Source of the DNA: Bacteroidota bacterium
Lineage (GTDB): Bacteria; Bacteroidota; Ignavibacteria; UBA10030; UBA8401
Assembly: GCA_030679145.1 (NCBI GenBank)
Contig: JAUXTU010000003.1
Coordinates: 1-35,198, forward strand
Direction of reading: 5' to 3'
Length of the DNA: 35,198 nucleotides
Shown here: in pieces, positions 15,802 through 24,133 of the stretch
Layout: the number at the start of each line of letters is the position of its first letter
Numbering within the stretch: the stretch's first letter is position 1
Notes under the pieces: generated by a model
What the model was told of the DNA's origin: nothing
Databases searched by the model: none
The model's input: only the letters and a program-made list of their open reading frames with translations
Translations under genes and position numbers: made by a program

Positions 15802-18471
15802 TTACTTTTTATCCTTAAATTCTTCAAACCAGTTTTCTACGATTACCATTGCCGATTGTGACGAACTTCCGATGTTTTTAACTCCAATAATATTCTTGCC
15901 ATCCCTGGAGACAGTATATTTGAATGAATACCCTGTTTGCAGAGTAAGGCCGGCGGAATCTTCAGAGAAAAGCCTTTCCGGATTCTCCGATCGAAAAACC
16001 GGACTCGTCGTCACTTTTGCAGACATCAGAAAATTCCGTCTCGGTGACACAAAAAATATTTCATTGCCAACCCATTGAGGGAATACTCCCCCTTCAAAAG
16101 ATATTTGCCATTGCAGATCTGCGCGCGGAAACGATGTGACATAAATTTCAGCCTGTCCGCTTTTATCCGATTGATAAGTGACAAATTTACCGTTCGGAGA
16201 TAAACACGGATAATTTTCATTGAACCGCGAATCGAACAATTCTTTAGGTTCATGCTCTTTCCCATATTCGCAATACCATATATTATTTTCGTGGAGGACG
16301 GAATCCCGCTGAGTAAACACGATGTATCTCCCATCAGGTGACCATTCCGGAGAAGTTTCATTCAATGGTGTTTGAATCAGAGAACGTGCAGATGCTGTAC
16401 CATTGGTTGGTAGGAGATAAATATCTGATTTGTCAAAAAATCCTGATTGAACAATAATGTTTTTACCGTCTGGAGACCAGCTTGGTTTCCATGGTTCACG
16501 GATATCGTATGATAATTGGTATGCCGTCCCCTTATTGATGTCGTGAATCCAGATATTGTATTCAGATCCGTCATCAACCGTGCTTGTTGTTGCAATCAAT
16601 TTCCCGTCCGGTGAAATGGACGGTGAATGAATATCTGTCTGCAACTGACTGATTTTTTTCTGTACTTGACCTGATCGGGAGAAGACAACAATTTGCTGAC
16701 CTTTGATGCCATTTCCGGATTCAAGATACAAGAGCATGCCGCTTGTTGATATACTGAATTGGCTGACATTCCGAATAGCCAAAAACGGATTGCCCGTGGT
16801 CCGCAGCGACGAAAGATCGAATGGCAACGCCCATAAATCCGTCCCCCGTGATGCAAGGGGTGCAAGAATATAACCGTTGGGAGAATATACTGCTCTTCCA
16901 TTAAGTCTGTTCGTATTGGATGAAACGTACACTACTTTACGGTTTTCCTTCGTTTGAACGATAATCCTTTCAGAATTAAGGGTGATCAGCAGCGTCGAAC
17001 CATCAGGCAGCACATCGACATGTTGCAGATTCCCCTGGATCATCGAGAGAGCAGAATCTCCTCCGCAAATCGGTTTTAATTCTCCTCCCGTCGCCGGGAC
17101 TTTTTGCAATCTGCTCCATCCGTTATTATTCCATGTATTGACTAAAATGGAATCATCCGTCCCCCAGAATCGGGGATAACAATTTTCCTCTGTCGTAACA
17201 ATCAAACTATTCCCCGCACCGTTGACCGAAACCCTCCGAAGATCATGACTTTTATTACCCAATGTAAAATATGCCAGGTATTCGCTGTTCGGAGACCAAA
17301 AGAGATTTTCAACAATTTTGTCATTCTTAATTTCTATAGGATCCATGTTATCCATCCGTCGGATCCAAAGTTTTTCTCCTAATGAATATGCAATTTTTCT
17401 CCCGTCCGGTGATAATACAGCCATAGAATAATTTGTTGACCATTGAAATTTTCGTATTTCCTTTTCGGGCTCGGGAAACATCCTCCATGTGATGAAAGAT
17501 GCCGCCATAGCAACGACGAGGATCGATACTATAAACATTATTGTGATTAATCGATTCCATTGCCTTAATGTCTGTTTATTCCCCGATGCGGAGATGCCAG
17601 CATCATTATTCTGTGTTGCATTGACGAAACTCTTTCGGCTGATACTTGTTTTACCGGAATCACGTTTGATCCGCCGCAGGTTTCTGCTGATTTCGGCAGC
17701 AGATTGCATCCTCTCTGCTGGATCTTTTTCAAGACATTCCAAAATAACGGTATCAATATCCGAACTTATGTCAGGTTTTATTGATGAGAGCGGTGCCGGA
17801 TCGACATTGACGATCTCATACATGATCGCAGTTTCATGCACTCCTTTGAACGGCGATTCTCCCGCAAGCAATTCATACAACACCACACCAAGTGAAAAAA
17901 TATCCGTTCGATGATCGACATCCAAACCTTGCACTTGCTCCGGCGACATATATCCCATCGTTCCCATCGTCGTACCAGCTTTTGTCAATCGAGAAACATT
18001 CCCCGAGATGTATAATTTCGCAAGACCGAAATCCATGATCTGTACAATCCCATCCTTGCGGAACATAATATTATCGGGTTTGATATCTCTATGGACAATC
18101 CCTTTTTCATGTGCAGCAGCTAATCCTTCTGCAACTTGTATTCCGATTTCTATAATCTGTTTTTGAGAAAGATTTTCTTTTTTCTCCTTTAAAGATTTTC
18201 CATCGACAAACTCCATCACAATAAACAGTTGTCCCTCGTGCTCTGAGATATCATGAATCGTACAAACATTCGGATGATTGAGCGCCGATGCAGATTTTGC
18301 TTCCTGAATAAATCTCGCTTTGTCCTGTTCCGATGCAGCAAGATGCGGTGGAAGGAACTTGAGTGCAACAAAGCGATCGAGTTTGGTATCTTGCGCTTTA
18401 TACACAACGCCCATTCCCCCTTCGCCGAGCTTCTCGATAATTTTATATTGCGAAATGGTCTGACCAATCAT
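15802..18471 (-). CDS. Kinase D: transmembrane Ser/Thr protein kinase with PD40 beta-propeller
   Basis: 889 residues. Kinase about 9-270: GEGGMGVVYK, K38, HRDIKPDN (D129), DFG (D147), activation loop GNVSRLTKAGTTMGTMGY and MSPE. That loop, two residues longer than in C and H, is shared only with kinase F, and the two kinase domains are nearly identical over the first 230 residues. Membrane helix about 307-330. The propeller (LSPDGRKIAYSL, WSPNSEYLAYFT, ISPDGKLIATTS, WSPDGKNIIVQS, WSPDGRYIVFTQ, LSPNGKFVTYQS) differs strongly from that of F. The ATG overlaps the TGA of kinase E (ATGA) with AGGA 8 bases upstream. Confidence 0.93.
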   Translation of the reverse strand: MIGQTISQYKIIEKLGEGGMGVVYKAQDTKLDRFVALKFLPPHLAASEQDKARFIQEAKSASALNHPNVCTIHDISEHEGQLFIVMEFVDGKSLKEKKENLSQKQIIEIGIQVAEGLAAAHEKGIVHRDIKPDNIMFRKDGIVQIMDFGLAKLYISGNVSRLTKAGTTMGTMGYMSPEQVQGLDVDHRTDIFSLGVVLYELLAGESPFKGVHETAIMYEIVNVDPAPLSSIKPDISSDIDTVILECLEKDPAERMQSAAEISRNLRRIKRDSGKTSISRKSFVNATQNNDAGISASGNKQTLRQWNRLITIMFIVSILVVAMAASFITWRMFPEPEKEIRKFQWSTNYSMAVLSPDGRKIAYSLGEKLWIRRMDNMDPIEIKNDKIVENLFWSPNSEYLAYFTLGNKSHDLRRVSVNGAGNSLIVTTEENCYPRFWGTDDSILVNTWNNNGWSRLQKVPATGGELKPICGGDSALSMIQGNLQHVDVLPDGSTLLITLNSERIIVQTKENRKVVYVSSNTNRLNGRAVYSPNGYILAPLASRGTDLWALPFDLSSLRTTGNPFLAIRNVSQFSISTSGMLLYLESGNGIKGQQIVVFSRSGQVQKKISQLQTDIHSPSISPDGKLIATTSTVDDGSEYNIWIHDINKGTAYQLSYDIREPWKPSWSPDGKNIIVQSGFFDKSDIYLLPTNGTASARSLIQTPLNETSPEWSPDGRYIVFTQRDSVLHENNIWYCEYGKEHEPKELFDSRFNENYPCLSPNGKFVTYQSDKSGQAEIYVTSFPRADLQWQISFEGGVFPQWVGNEIFFVSPRRNFLMSAKVTTSPVFRSENPERLFSEDSAGLTLQTGYSFKYTVSRDGKNIIGVKNIGSSSQSAMVIVENWFEEFKDKK

Positions 18472-20828
18472 TGGAGTAGTCCTATCTTTTTCAACAATAT
18501 GTTAAAGCGCGGATCCGAGCGGAGCGGATCCATGAATGGATCGACCTTGATGCGGAACAGATCCCAATCACGATGAGCAAACGCTTTATCCAATTCGGCG
18601 AATGCCATCTCAGTTTCACCGAGAGCAGCATAAATTGCAGAAAGACGGCATGACATGATATATCCCGTCTTCTCGATCGCTCTGAACCGGCGGATCACGT
18701 CTTCAGCCTCAAGACGACGTCCGAGTTTTGCGTAAGCAATTCCTGCACCCCGAAGGAGTGACTGAGCTTTCGGATTTAATTTCAATCCTTCTTCACTTAT
18801 TGAAGCCATTTCCTTGTACATACCATTTACAAAATATGCCTGGCTGAGGGCCCAACGGGATGGAGGGAAATTCGGTTCGAGTTCATATGCTTTCTTTGCA
18901 AGATCCAATGCAGGACCATTCTGCCCCGCAAACGTATAGATCGAAACCATATTGGTAATGATGTTCACATCGAGCGGTTCCATTTCCATTGCCCGTTTCA
19001 CTTCAACGATCGCCTCCTCCATTCGTCCCGTTGTCGATAGGATCATCTGACTATACCGAAAATGTGCTGCCGAGCTGGCCGGATCGAGCTCCAATGCGCG
19101 TTTGAATTCCTTCTCCGAATCCTTCCAATTCCAATCATAGACCGCAAGCACATACGCCATCTGAGTATGCGCTTCCGATAAATTCGGGTCAATTTCCAAT
19201 GCTCGTTGCGCCGCTTCTTTTGCTTTCGGGAATGCTTCTTGAGGAGAGAGGTATGGATATGCCGGTATGCTGGCGTATGCTTCGGCGATTCTGGCATATG
19301 CCAAAGCAAAATTCGGGTCAAGTGCTATCGCTTGACGGAAATATTCTATTCCACGCAGAATATCTTCCTTCGTACGTTTTGCAAAATGGTGTTGGCCTCT
19401 CAGATACAGCTGATATGCCTCGTTGCTTTCGGTGTAATGTTTCGCAAACGTTTTCTGTTCTTCTCCGGAAAGTTTTAATTGCAGTTTTTGTACAATTTCT
19501 CCTGCGATCTCCCGTTGCGTGGATAATAAATCCGACAATGTCCGTTCATATTTTTCGCCCCACAATAAATTATTGTTCCGGACGTCAACAAGTTCCACGC
19601 TGATCGTAAGGTTCTCTCCTCGTTGAACGATCCGTCCGGACATTACCGCTTGAACACCGAGTTCACTGCCGATCGTTATCGGATCTGCATCCTTCCCTTT
19701 ATACCGAAATACCGAACTCGTCGGACTTACCTTTAAATTCGGCAATTGCGAAAGACGAAAGATCAATGACTCCGTCAGACCATCAGAAAGATATTCGTTA
19801 TCCGCAGTTGAACTGTTATTCTGAAAAGAGAGAACGGCAATTGAAGTTATTTTTTGACCTGGCGTATTTAGGAAGAGAGCCCAAACAGCTACAATGAGAA
19901 CCGCAATTGACGCCACAGCTATCCAATTTTTAAGATTTATTTTCTTCGACGATACCAAAGGAACATTTATTGTCTGACTGGTTCTTGATTTCTCCATTTG
20001 GTCAGGTCTGACAATACGCGATGATCCTTTCTGTAACCGACGAAGTTCACTTACCATATCATCTATATGTTGATACCGGTCAGCCGGATCTTTTTCGAGT
20101 GTTCGAATGATGATACGATCTAATTCCGGATTTAAATCCTCGCGATACTTTAAAACGGATTCCGGCTCTTCATTAACGATGGAGTACATCAATGCAGCCT
20201 CGTGTTCTCCACGGAATGGGAAACGACCGGTGAAAATCTCAAAAAGAACTACTCCATAAGAGAAAATATCGGATCGCGCATCGACATCGCCACCGTGAAG
20301 TTGTTCAGGGGCCATATACGCAAGCGTACCAACAGTACTCGACGTTCTGGTTAGTTTCAACGATCCTTTTAGTTTGGCCAAACCAAAATCCATCACTTTA
20401 ATTCTGCCGTCGGAAGAGAGCATGATGTTTTCACTCTTTACATCTCGATGGACAATACCCTTTGCATGCGCTGCCTGAAGTGCCTCCCCGATCTGTATCG
20501 CATATTGAAGTCCGTCTTGGACTTTCTGTATGGGAAGTTTTTCTCTCAGCGTCGATCCTTCCACATATTCCATGACGATAAACTGACGACCGTCAAATTC
20601 TTGAATATCAATCACGGAACATACATTGGGATGATTGAGAGAAGCAGCAGCCTTCGCCTCTTGCAACAACCGAGACTTATCCAGTTCTGATTGTGCTAAA
20701 TGAACAGGAAGGAATTTGAGAGCAACGAAACGATCAAGTTTAGTGTCTTGGGCTTTATATACTATTCCCATTCCGCCTTCACCGAGTTTTTCTAAAATTT
20801 TATAATGAGAAATTACTTGTCCGACCAT
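18468..20828 (-). CDS. Kinase E: transmembrane Ser/Thr protein kinase with TolB-like and TPR sensor
   Basis: 786 residues. Kinase about 9-268: GEGGMGIVYK, K38, HRDVKSEN (D129), DFG (D147), loop LKLTRTSSTVGT, MAPE. Its first 45 residues (DTKLDRFVALKFL) match C/D/F/H, but its activation loop and C lobe (RTSSTVGT, FRGEHEAALMYSI) match B and G, so it looks like a recombinant. Membrane helix about 299-320, followed almost at once by the TolB-like domain about 327-453 (IAVLSFQNNSS, NEYLSDGLTESLI, SGRIVQRG, LLWGEKYERTL) and TPRs about 466-780. It is about 95 residues shorter than A mainly because the linker after the helix is missing. AAGG lies 8 bases before the ATG; the stop overlaps the start of D. 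It is the only TPR-type member inside the coupled run of propeller kinases. Confidence 0.93.
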   Translation of the reverse strand: MVGQVISHYKILEKLGEGGMGIVYKAQDTKLDRFVALKFLPVHLAQSELDKSRLLQEAKAAASLNHPNVCSVIDIQEFDGRQFIVMEYVEGSTLREKLPIQKVQDGLQYAIQIGEALQAAHAKGIVHRDVKSENIMLSSDGRIKVMDFGLAKLKGSLKLTRTSSTVGTLAYMAPEQLHGGDVDARSDIFSYGVVLFEIFTGRFPFRGEHEAALMYSIVNEEPESVLKYREDLNPELDRIIIRTLEKDPADRYQHIDDMVSELRRLQKGSSRIVRPDQMEKSRTSQTINVPLVSSKKINLKNWIAVASIAVLIVAVWALFLNTPGQKITSIAVLSFQNNSSTADNEYLSDGLTESLIFRLSQLPNLKVSPTSSVFRYKGKDADPITIGSELGVQAVMSGRIVQRGENLTISVELVDVRNNNLLWGEKYERTLSDLLSTQREIAGEIVQKLQLKLSGEEQKTFAKHYTESNEAYQLYLRGQHHFAKRTKEDILRGIEYFRQAIALDPNFALAYARIAEAYASIPAYPYLSPQEAFPKAKEAAQRALEIDPNLSEAHTQMAYVLAVYDWNWKDSEKEFKRALELDPASSAAHFRYSQMILSTTGRMEEAIVEVKRAMEMEPLDVNIITNMVSIYTFAGQNGPALDLAKKAYELEPNFPPSRWALSQAYFVNGMYKEMASISEEGLKLNPKAQSLLRGAGIAYAKLGRRLEAEDVIRRFRAIEKTGYIMSCRLSAIYAALGETEMAFAELDKAFAHRDWDLFRIKVDPFMDPLRSDPRFNILLKKIGLLQ

Positions 20829-20845
20829 AATTTAAACCTTACATA

Positions 20846-23572
20846 TTATTTATCAGCAGCCGTCAAATCTTTAACTTCTTCGGTCCAATTGAGAACAACG
20901 GAAATATTTTTATACGTGATTCCTTTTGCCGGCTGCGTTGTAATAAAATATTTTCCGTCCGATGATATATCGTAACTGATTCCGCTGTCCACATTTTGTG
21001 AAGGAAAGTTTTTTACCAAAACGATTGGTACACCTGCAGAGAATGTCGCATCGGTGGAGACCGGTATAGCCATCATTTGCGAACTCTTGCGGTAATACAA
21101 AAACTTCCCGTCAGGAGACCATCGGGGTTCTTCGGACACATCGGAGGTAACCTGCCACTTTCCTTCCTTATTCGGAAATGAACGAACAAATATCTGATAT
21201 GAACCAGTTTCGTCCGTAAGATACGCAACCCATTTACCGTTGGGAGAGATTGTTGATTCGTATTCATCTCTGTTCGATTCGAGGAATTTCCACGGGGTTT
21301 TATTACCGGTCAACGGAATGACAAGAAGATCGGATTGTGCGTTTTTCGTCAGAAAATCTACCAGCAGGAATTTGCCGTCACGCGACCAGTGGTTCAAATA
21401 GACTCTGATATCTTTTCCATCAAAGATTTCCCGTTCCTCGCCGCTGCCGTCAGATGGTTTTACATACACTCCTGATTTTCCGTCTTTCGTCCTTTTGAAA
21501 TATGCGATCATTTTACCATCCGGCGACCATTGTGGCGTACGATTCAAACCTCCGAATGTCAGCTTACTTAATGTTCTGCTGAAGATGTCGAACACCCAGA
21601 TATCAAAATCCTCGCCGTTGCGAATGACAACGGCAATTTTTTTATTATCGGGTGAAAGCTTAGGTTCAACGTACGGATGATTGCCGGAATCAATAACAGT
21701 TGTCTCCCCTTTGATACTGATCTTGACAATTTTACGGCTTTCTCCTTCAACAGCTCCGGGCAGATATATCAGCGTGCCGTTATCGGAAACAACATAATTT
21801 GTAATGCCGGTTGTAATTTCGCTGTACACTCCCTGAACAACCGGAACCGGCTGACCTGTAACTTCAAGCTTGTCGGCATCGAACGGAACGATATACAAAA
21901 CACCGGATCGAGAAAAAAGAAGATGTCCTGTAGAAATATATTTTGCATTGCTTGCTCCGCGGAACACAGTTTTTCGTTCTCCTGTTTCAATATTAACAAC
22001 ATCAATGGTCGCATTCTCATAATAATCAGGACTTGAAATAATACCGACTGTAAATAACACATGCTTACCATCCGGCATGCATGAAGGCCAGCGATGAGTC
22101 CGTTCGTTTTTCGTAGTATCAATTGTTGTAAGACTTTTAACCGGTCCCCCATCTTCAGAGACCATCTTTAATTCAGAAACTGCAAACGGAGAAAAAATGA
22201 TAAGACCATTTTTACTGAATGTTCCCCCTCTATTATCCGGTGATTCTGCGAGTGAGATCGGAGTCCCCCCGGTAAGCGAGATCTTTTCCAACTTGCCGTT
22301 TCTAAAAAAAACAAGCCATTTATCATCAGCTGAGAAGAAAGGCGAGGAAGCATTTTCTATTCCTTCAATCACAGAAGGTTCCACGGAACTCATTTTGCGA
22401 AGATAAAATCTGTTATTGGCTTTAAAAACAATCATAGTCCCATTATGAGAAATAGTAAGAGCGGGATAGGAATTGATATCAAGTACATTATCTTCGCCGA
22501 TATCCAATGAAAATTTTGTTATGATCCGTTCGGAAGATGGTTCCCGCAATATCAACCACGTTGCTCCCAGTGCACCAGTCAACAATATTATTATAACCCA
22601 CTGAAGAACGGACGAGCCAAAGAATTTCGACAGATCGATCCTGCGGTTCATCACTTCAATGACAAACGATCCTGAAGCAACCTTACTCTGCGCTGGAGCT
22701 ATTGACGAGTGCACTGATGATCGCAAAACAGAATATGCCCTGCTTTGCGTATGCCCGGTCGATTTTTTTATTTTACGAAGATCCTTCGCTAATTCCTTCG
22801 CTGACTGACATCGGTCATCTTTTTCTTTTTGAAGGCACTCAAGAATAATATGGTCGAGTTCCGGATCAGTCCCCTCTTTCACCGTTGAAATCGGTGCCGG
22901 ATCAACATTCACAATCTCATACATGATCGCAGTTTCATGAATGCCTTTAAATGGTGATTCCCCCGCAAGCATTTCATAAAGGACAACACCCAAAGAAAAA
23001 ATATCTGTGCGATGATCGACATCCAATCCTTGTACTTGCTCGGGAGACATATATCCCATTGTCCCCATCGTCGTGCCGGCTTTTGTCAATCGAGAGACAT
23101 TTCCCGAGGTGTATAATTTTGCCAAGCCGAAATCCATGATTTGTACGATACCATCTTTACGGATCATGATATTATCCGGCTTGATATCGCGATGGACAAT
23201 TCCTTTCTCATGTGCCGCGGCTAACCCTTCCGCAACTTGAATACCGATCTCCAATATTTGTTTTTGTCCGAGGTTCTCTTTCTTCTCCTTCAGCGATTTT
23301 CCATCGACAAATTCCATTACAATAAACATCTGTCCATCGTGTTCCTGAATATCATGTATTGTACAGACATTTGGGTGATTGAGCGCCGATGCAGATTTCG
23401 CTTCTTGAATGAAGCGTGTTTTTTCTTGTTCCGAAGCGATAAGATGCGGCGGAAGGAATTTGAGAGCAACGAAACGGTCGAGTTTTGTATCCTGGGCTTT
23501 ATAGACAACACCCATCCCACCCTCACCGAGTTTTTCAAGAATCTTATATTGTGAAATCGTTTGCCCAATCAT
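20846..23572 (-). CDS. Kinase F: transmembrane Ser/Thr protein kinase with PD40 beta-propeller
   Basis: 908 residues. Kinase about 9-270 with GEGGMGVVYK, K38, HRDIKPDN (D129), DFG (D147), loop GNVSRLTKAGTTMGT and MSPE, nearly the same as kinase D. The juxtamembrane linker is the longest of the propeller kinases (about 270-320), with the membrane helix at about 322-342. Blades include ISHNGTMIVFKA, FSADDKWLVFFR, CMPDGKHVLFTV, WSPDGKMIAYFK, WSRDGKFLLVDF, ISPNGKWVAYLT and WSPDGKFLYYRK. AAGGA lies 6 bases before the ATG. It is the first kinase of the tightly packed run F-E-D-C-B-phosphoesterase, 17 bases ahead of E and 45 bases after the small 113-residue gene. Confidence 0.93.
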   Translation of the reverse strand: MIGQTISQYKILEKLGEGGMGVVYKAQDTKLDRFVALKFLPPHLIASEQEKTRFIQEAKSASALNHPNVCTIHDIQEHDGQMFIVMEFVDGKSLKEKKENLGQKQILEIGIQVAEGLAAAHEKGIVHRDIKPDNIMIRKDGIVQIMDFGLAKLYTSGNVSRLTKAGTTMGTMGYMSPEQVQGLDVDHRTDIFSLGVVLYEMLAGESPFKGIHETAIMYEIVNVDPAPISTVKEGTDPELDHIILECLQKEKDDRCQSAKELAKDLRKIKKSTGHTQSRAYSVLRSSVHSSIAPAQSKVASGSFVIEVMNRRIDLSKFFGSSVLQWVIIILLTGALGATWLILREPSSERIITKFSLDIGEDNVLDINSYPALTISHNGTMIVFKANNRFYLRKMSSVEPSVIEGIENASSPFFSADDKWLVFFRNGKLEKISLTGGTPISLAESPDNRGGTFSKNGLIIFSPFAVSELKMVSEDGGPVKSLTTIDTTKNERTHRWPSCMPDGKHVLFTVGIISSPDYYENATIDVVNIETGERKTVFRGASNAKYISTGHLLFSRSGVLYIVPFDADKLEVTGQPVPVVQGVYSEITTGITNYVVSDNGTLIYLPGAVEGESRKIVKISIKGETTVIDSGNHPYVEPKLSPDNKKIAVVIRNGEDFDIWVFDIFSRTLSKLTFGGLNRTPQWSPDGKMIAYFKRTKDGKSGVYVKPSDGSGEEREIFDGKDIRVYLNHWSRDGKFLLVDFLTKNAQSDLLVIPLTGNKTPWKFLESNRDEYESTISPNGKWVAYLTDETGSYQIFVRSFPNKEGKWQVTSDVSEEPRWSPDGKFLYYRKSSQMMAIPVSTDATFSAGVPIVLVKNFPSQNVDSGISYDISSDGKYFITTQPAKGITYKNISVVLNWTEEVKDLTAADK

Positions 23573-23617
23573 TGAGATTCCTTTTCAATATGCAGTTGCT
23601 TTATCATAATGATTCAA

Positions 23618-23959
23618 CTAATTCTGTTTGCATTGCGGTACAATGACAATTTTTTGAACCGAACTTGTGATCAACCGGTTTCGGAATTCGATCCGCATAC
23701 CACACGCCGCCAATACATGGGGCATAATTGCACTTCCTCCCCACGTTGCACCTGCAACTCCGATCCGCATCGGTGTAAATCCTTTGTTGTCGAACCATCC
23801 ACCACTCGCTTCATACAGTCCATCACCAATTACGTGAAGTGTGTACACGGATTTTACGGTACGGATAATAATCCAATCTCCTGTATGGAGTTCATCTTTT
23901 CTCACTTGCGGAAACAGATGTGAACATTCTATTATACTATTCAGTGTCGCAGCAATCAT
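23618..23959 (-). CDS. Conserved-looking small protein of unknown function
   Basis: 113 residues, no signal peptide or membrane helix. The middle is rich in motifs of a folded protein: HTGDWIIIRT, ASGGWFDNKG, and WGGSAIMPHVLAACGMRIEF, followed by a basic, hydrophobic end (NRLITSSVQKIVIV). From general memory this WGGS...AACG pattern recurs in small uncharacterised bacterial proteins, but no named family can be given. No clear ribosome site before the ATG at 23959. It lies 45 bases before kinase F on the same strand and may be cotranscribed with it; the palindromic repeat at 23985-24099 separates it from kinase G. An opposite-strand frame of similar length over the same bases lacks such composition. 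Confidence 0.6.
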   Translation of the reverse strand: MIAATLNSIIECSHLFPQVRKDELHTGDWIIIRTVKSVYTLHVIGDGLYEASGGWFDNKGFTPMRIGVAGATWGGSAIMPHVLAACGMRIEFRNRLITSSVQKIVIVPQCKQN

Positions 23960-23984
23960 AGGATTGGTTTTATAATTAAATCAA

Positions 23985-24099
23985 TTGTCATTCCGCATGT
24001 TTTTAGCGGGAATCCATTATCTGGATGCCCGACAGAAATTCCGTTTTTTGAATCCCGCAATGAACGGAATCCAAAAAGCGGGACTTTCGGGCATGACAA
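23985..24099. repeat. REP-like palindromic intergenic element
   Basis: The element is bounded by TTGTCAT (23985-23991) and ATGACAA (24093-24099), a perfect 7-bp inverted pair. Inside are an imperfect hairpin TCCGC/GCGGGA, a central ATCC/GGAT hairpin, GCCCGA/TCGGGC, and ATTCCGTT/AACGGAAT. The last loop contains TCCCGC, which can also pair with the downstream GCGGGA. The layout TGTCAT, GC-rich hairpin, AATCC...GGAT, GC-rich hairpin, ATGACA matches the dispersed palindromic repeats common in many bacterial genomes. It may also end transcription between kinase G and the 113-residue gene. Confidence 0.65.
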
Positions 24100-24133
24100 A
24101 CTTCTTGGGCAAGGAATAATAAATTAATCTATC

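Noticed and set aside
13143-15827. Longer reading of kinase C with ten extra residues
   Set aside because: The first codon would be TTG at 15827 inside gene D, and all paralogues start at the MIGQ position.
17489-17914. 141-codon open frame on the plus strand
   Set aside because: It lies antisense to the kinase D membrane region and C lobe. Similar plus-strand frames recur at the same place in paralogues, as expected from shared codon patterns; no ribosome site or domain.
18511-18531. Perfect 7-bp hairpin GGATCCG/CGGATCC considered as terminator of kinase E
   Set aside because: It lies inside the coding sequence (codons of DPLRSDP, a conserved C-terminal motif also seen in kinase A as DSIRSDA), before the stop, with no T-run, and the next gene overlaps.
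19199-19603. 134-codon plus-strand frame with hydrophobic start
   Set aside because: Antisense to the TPR/TolB-like region of kinase E; no supporting context on that strand.
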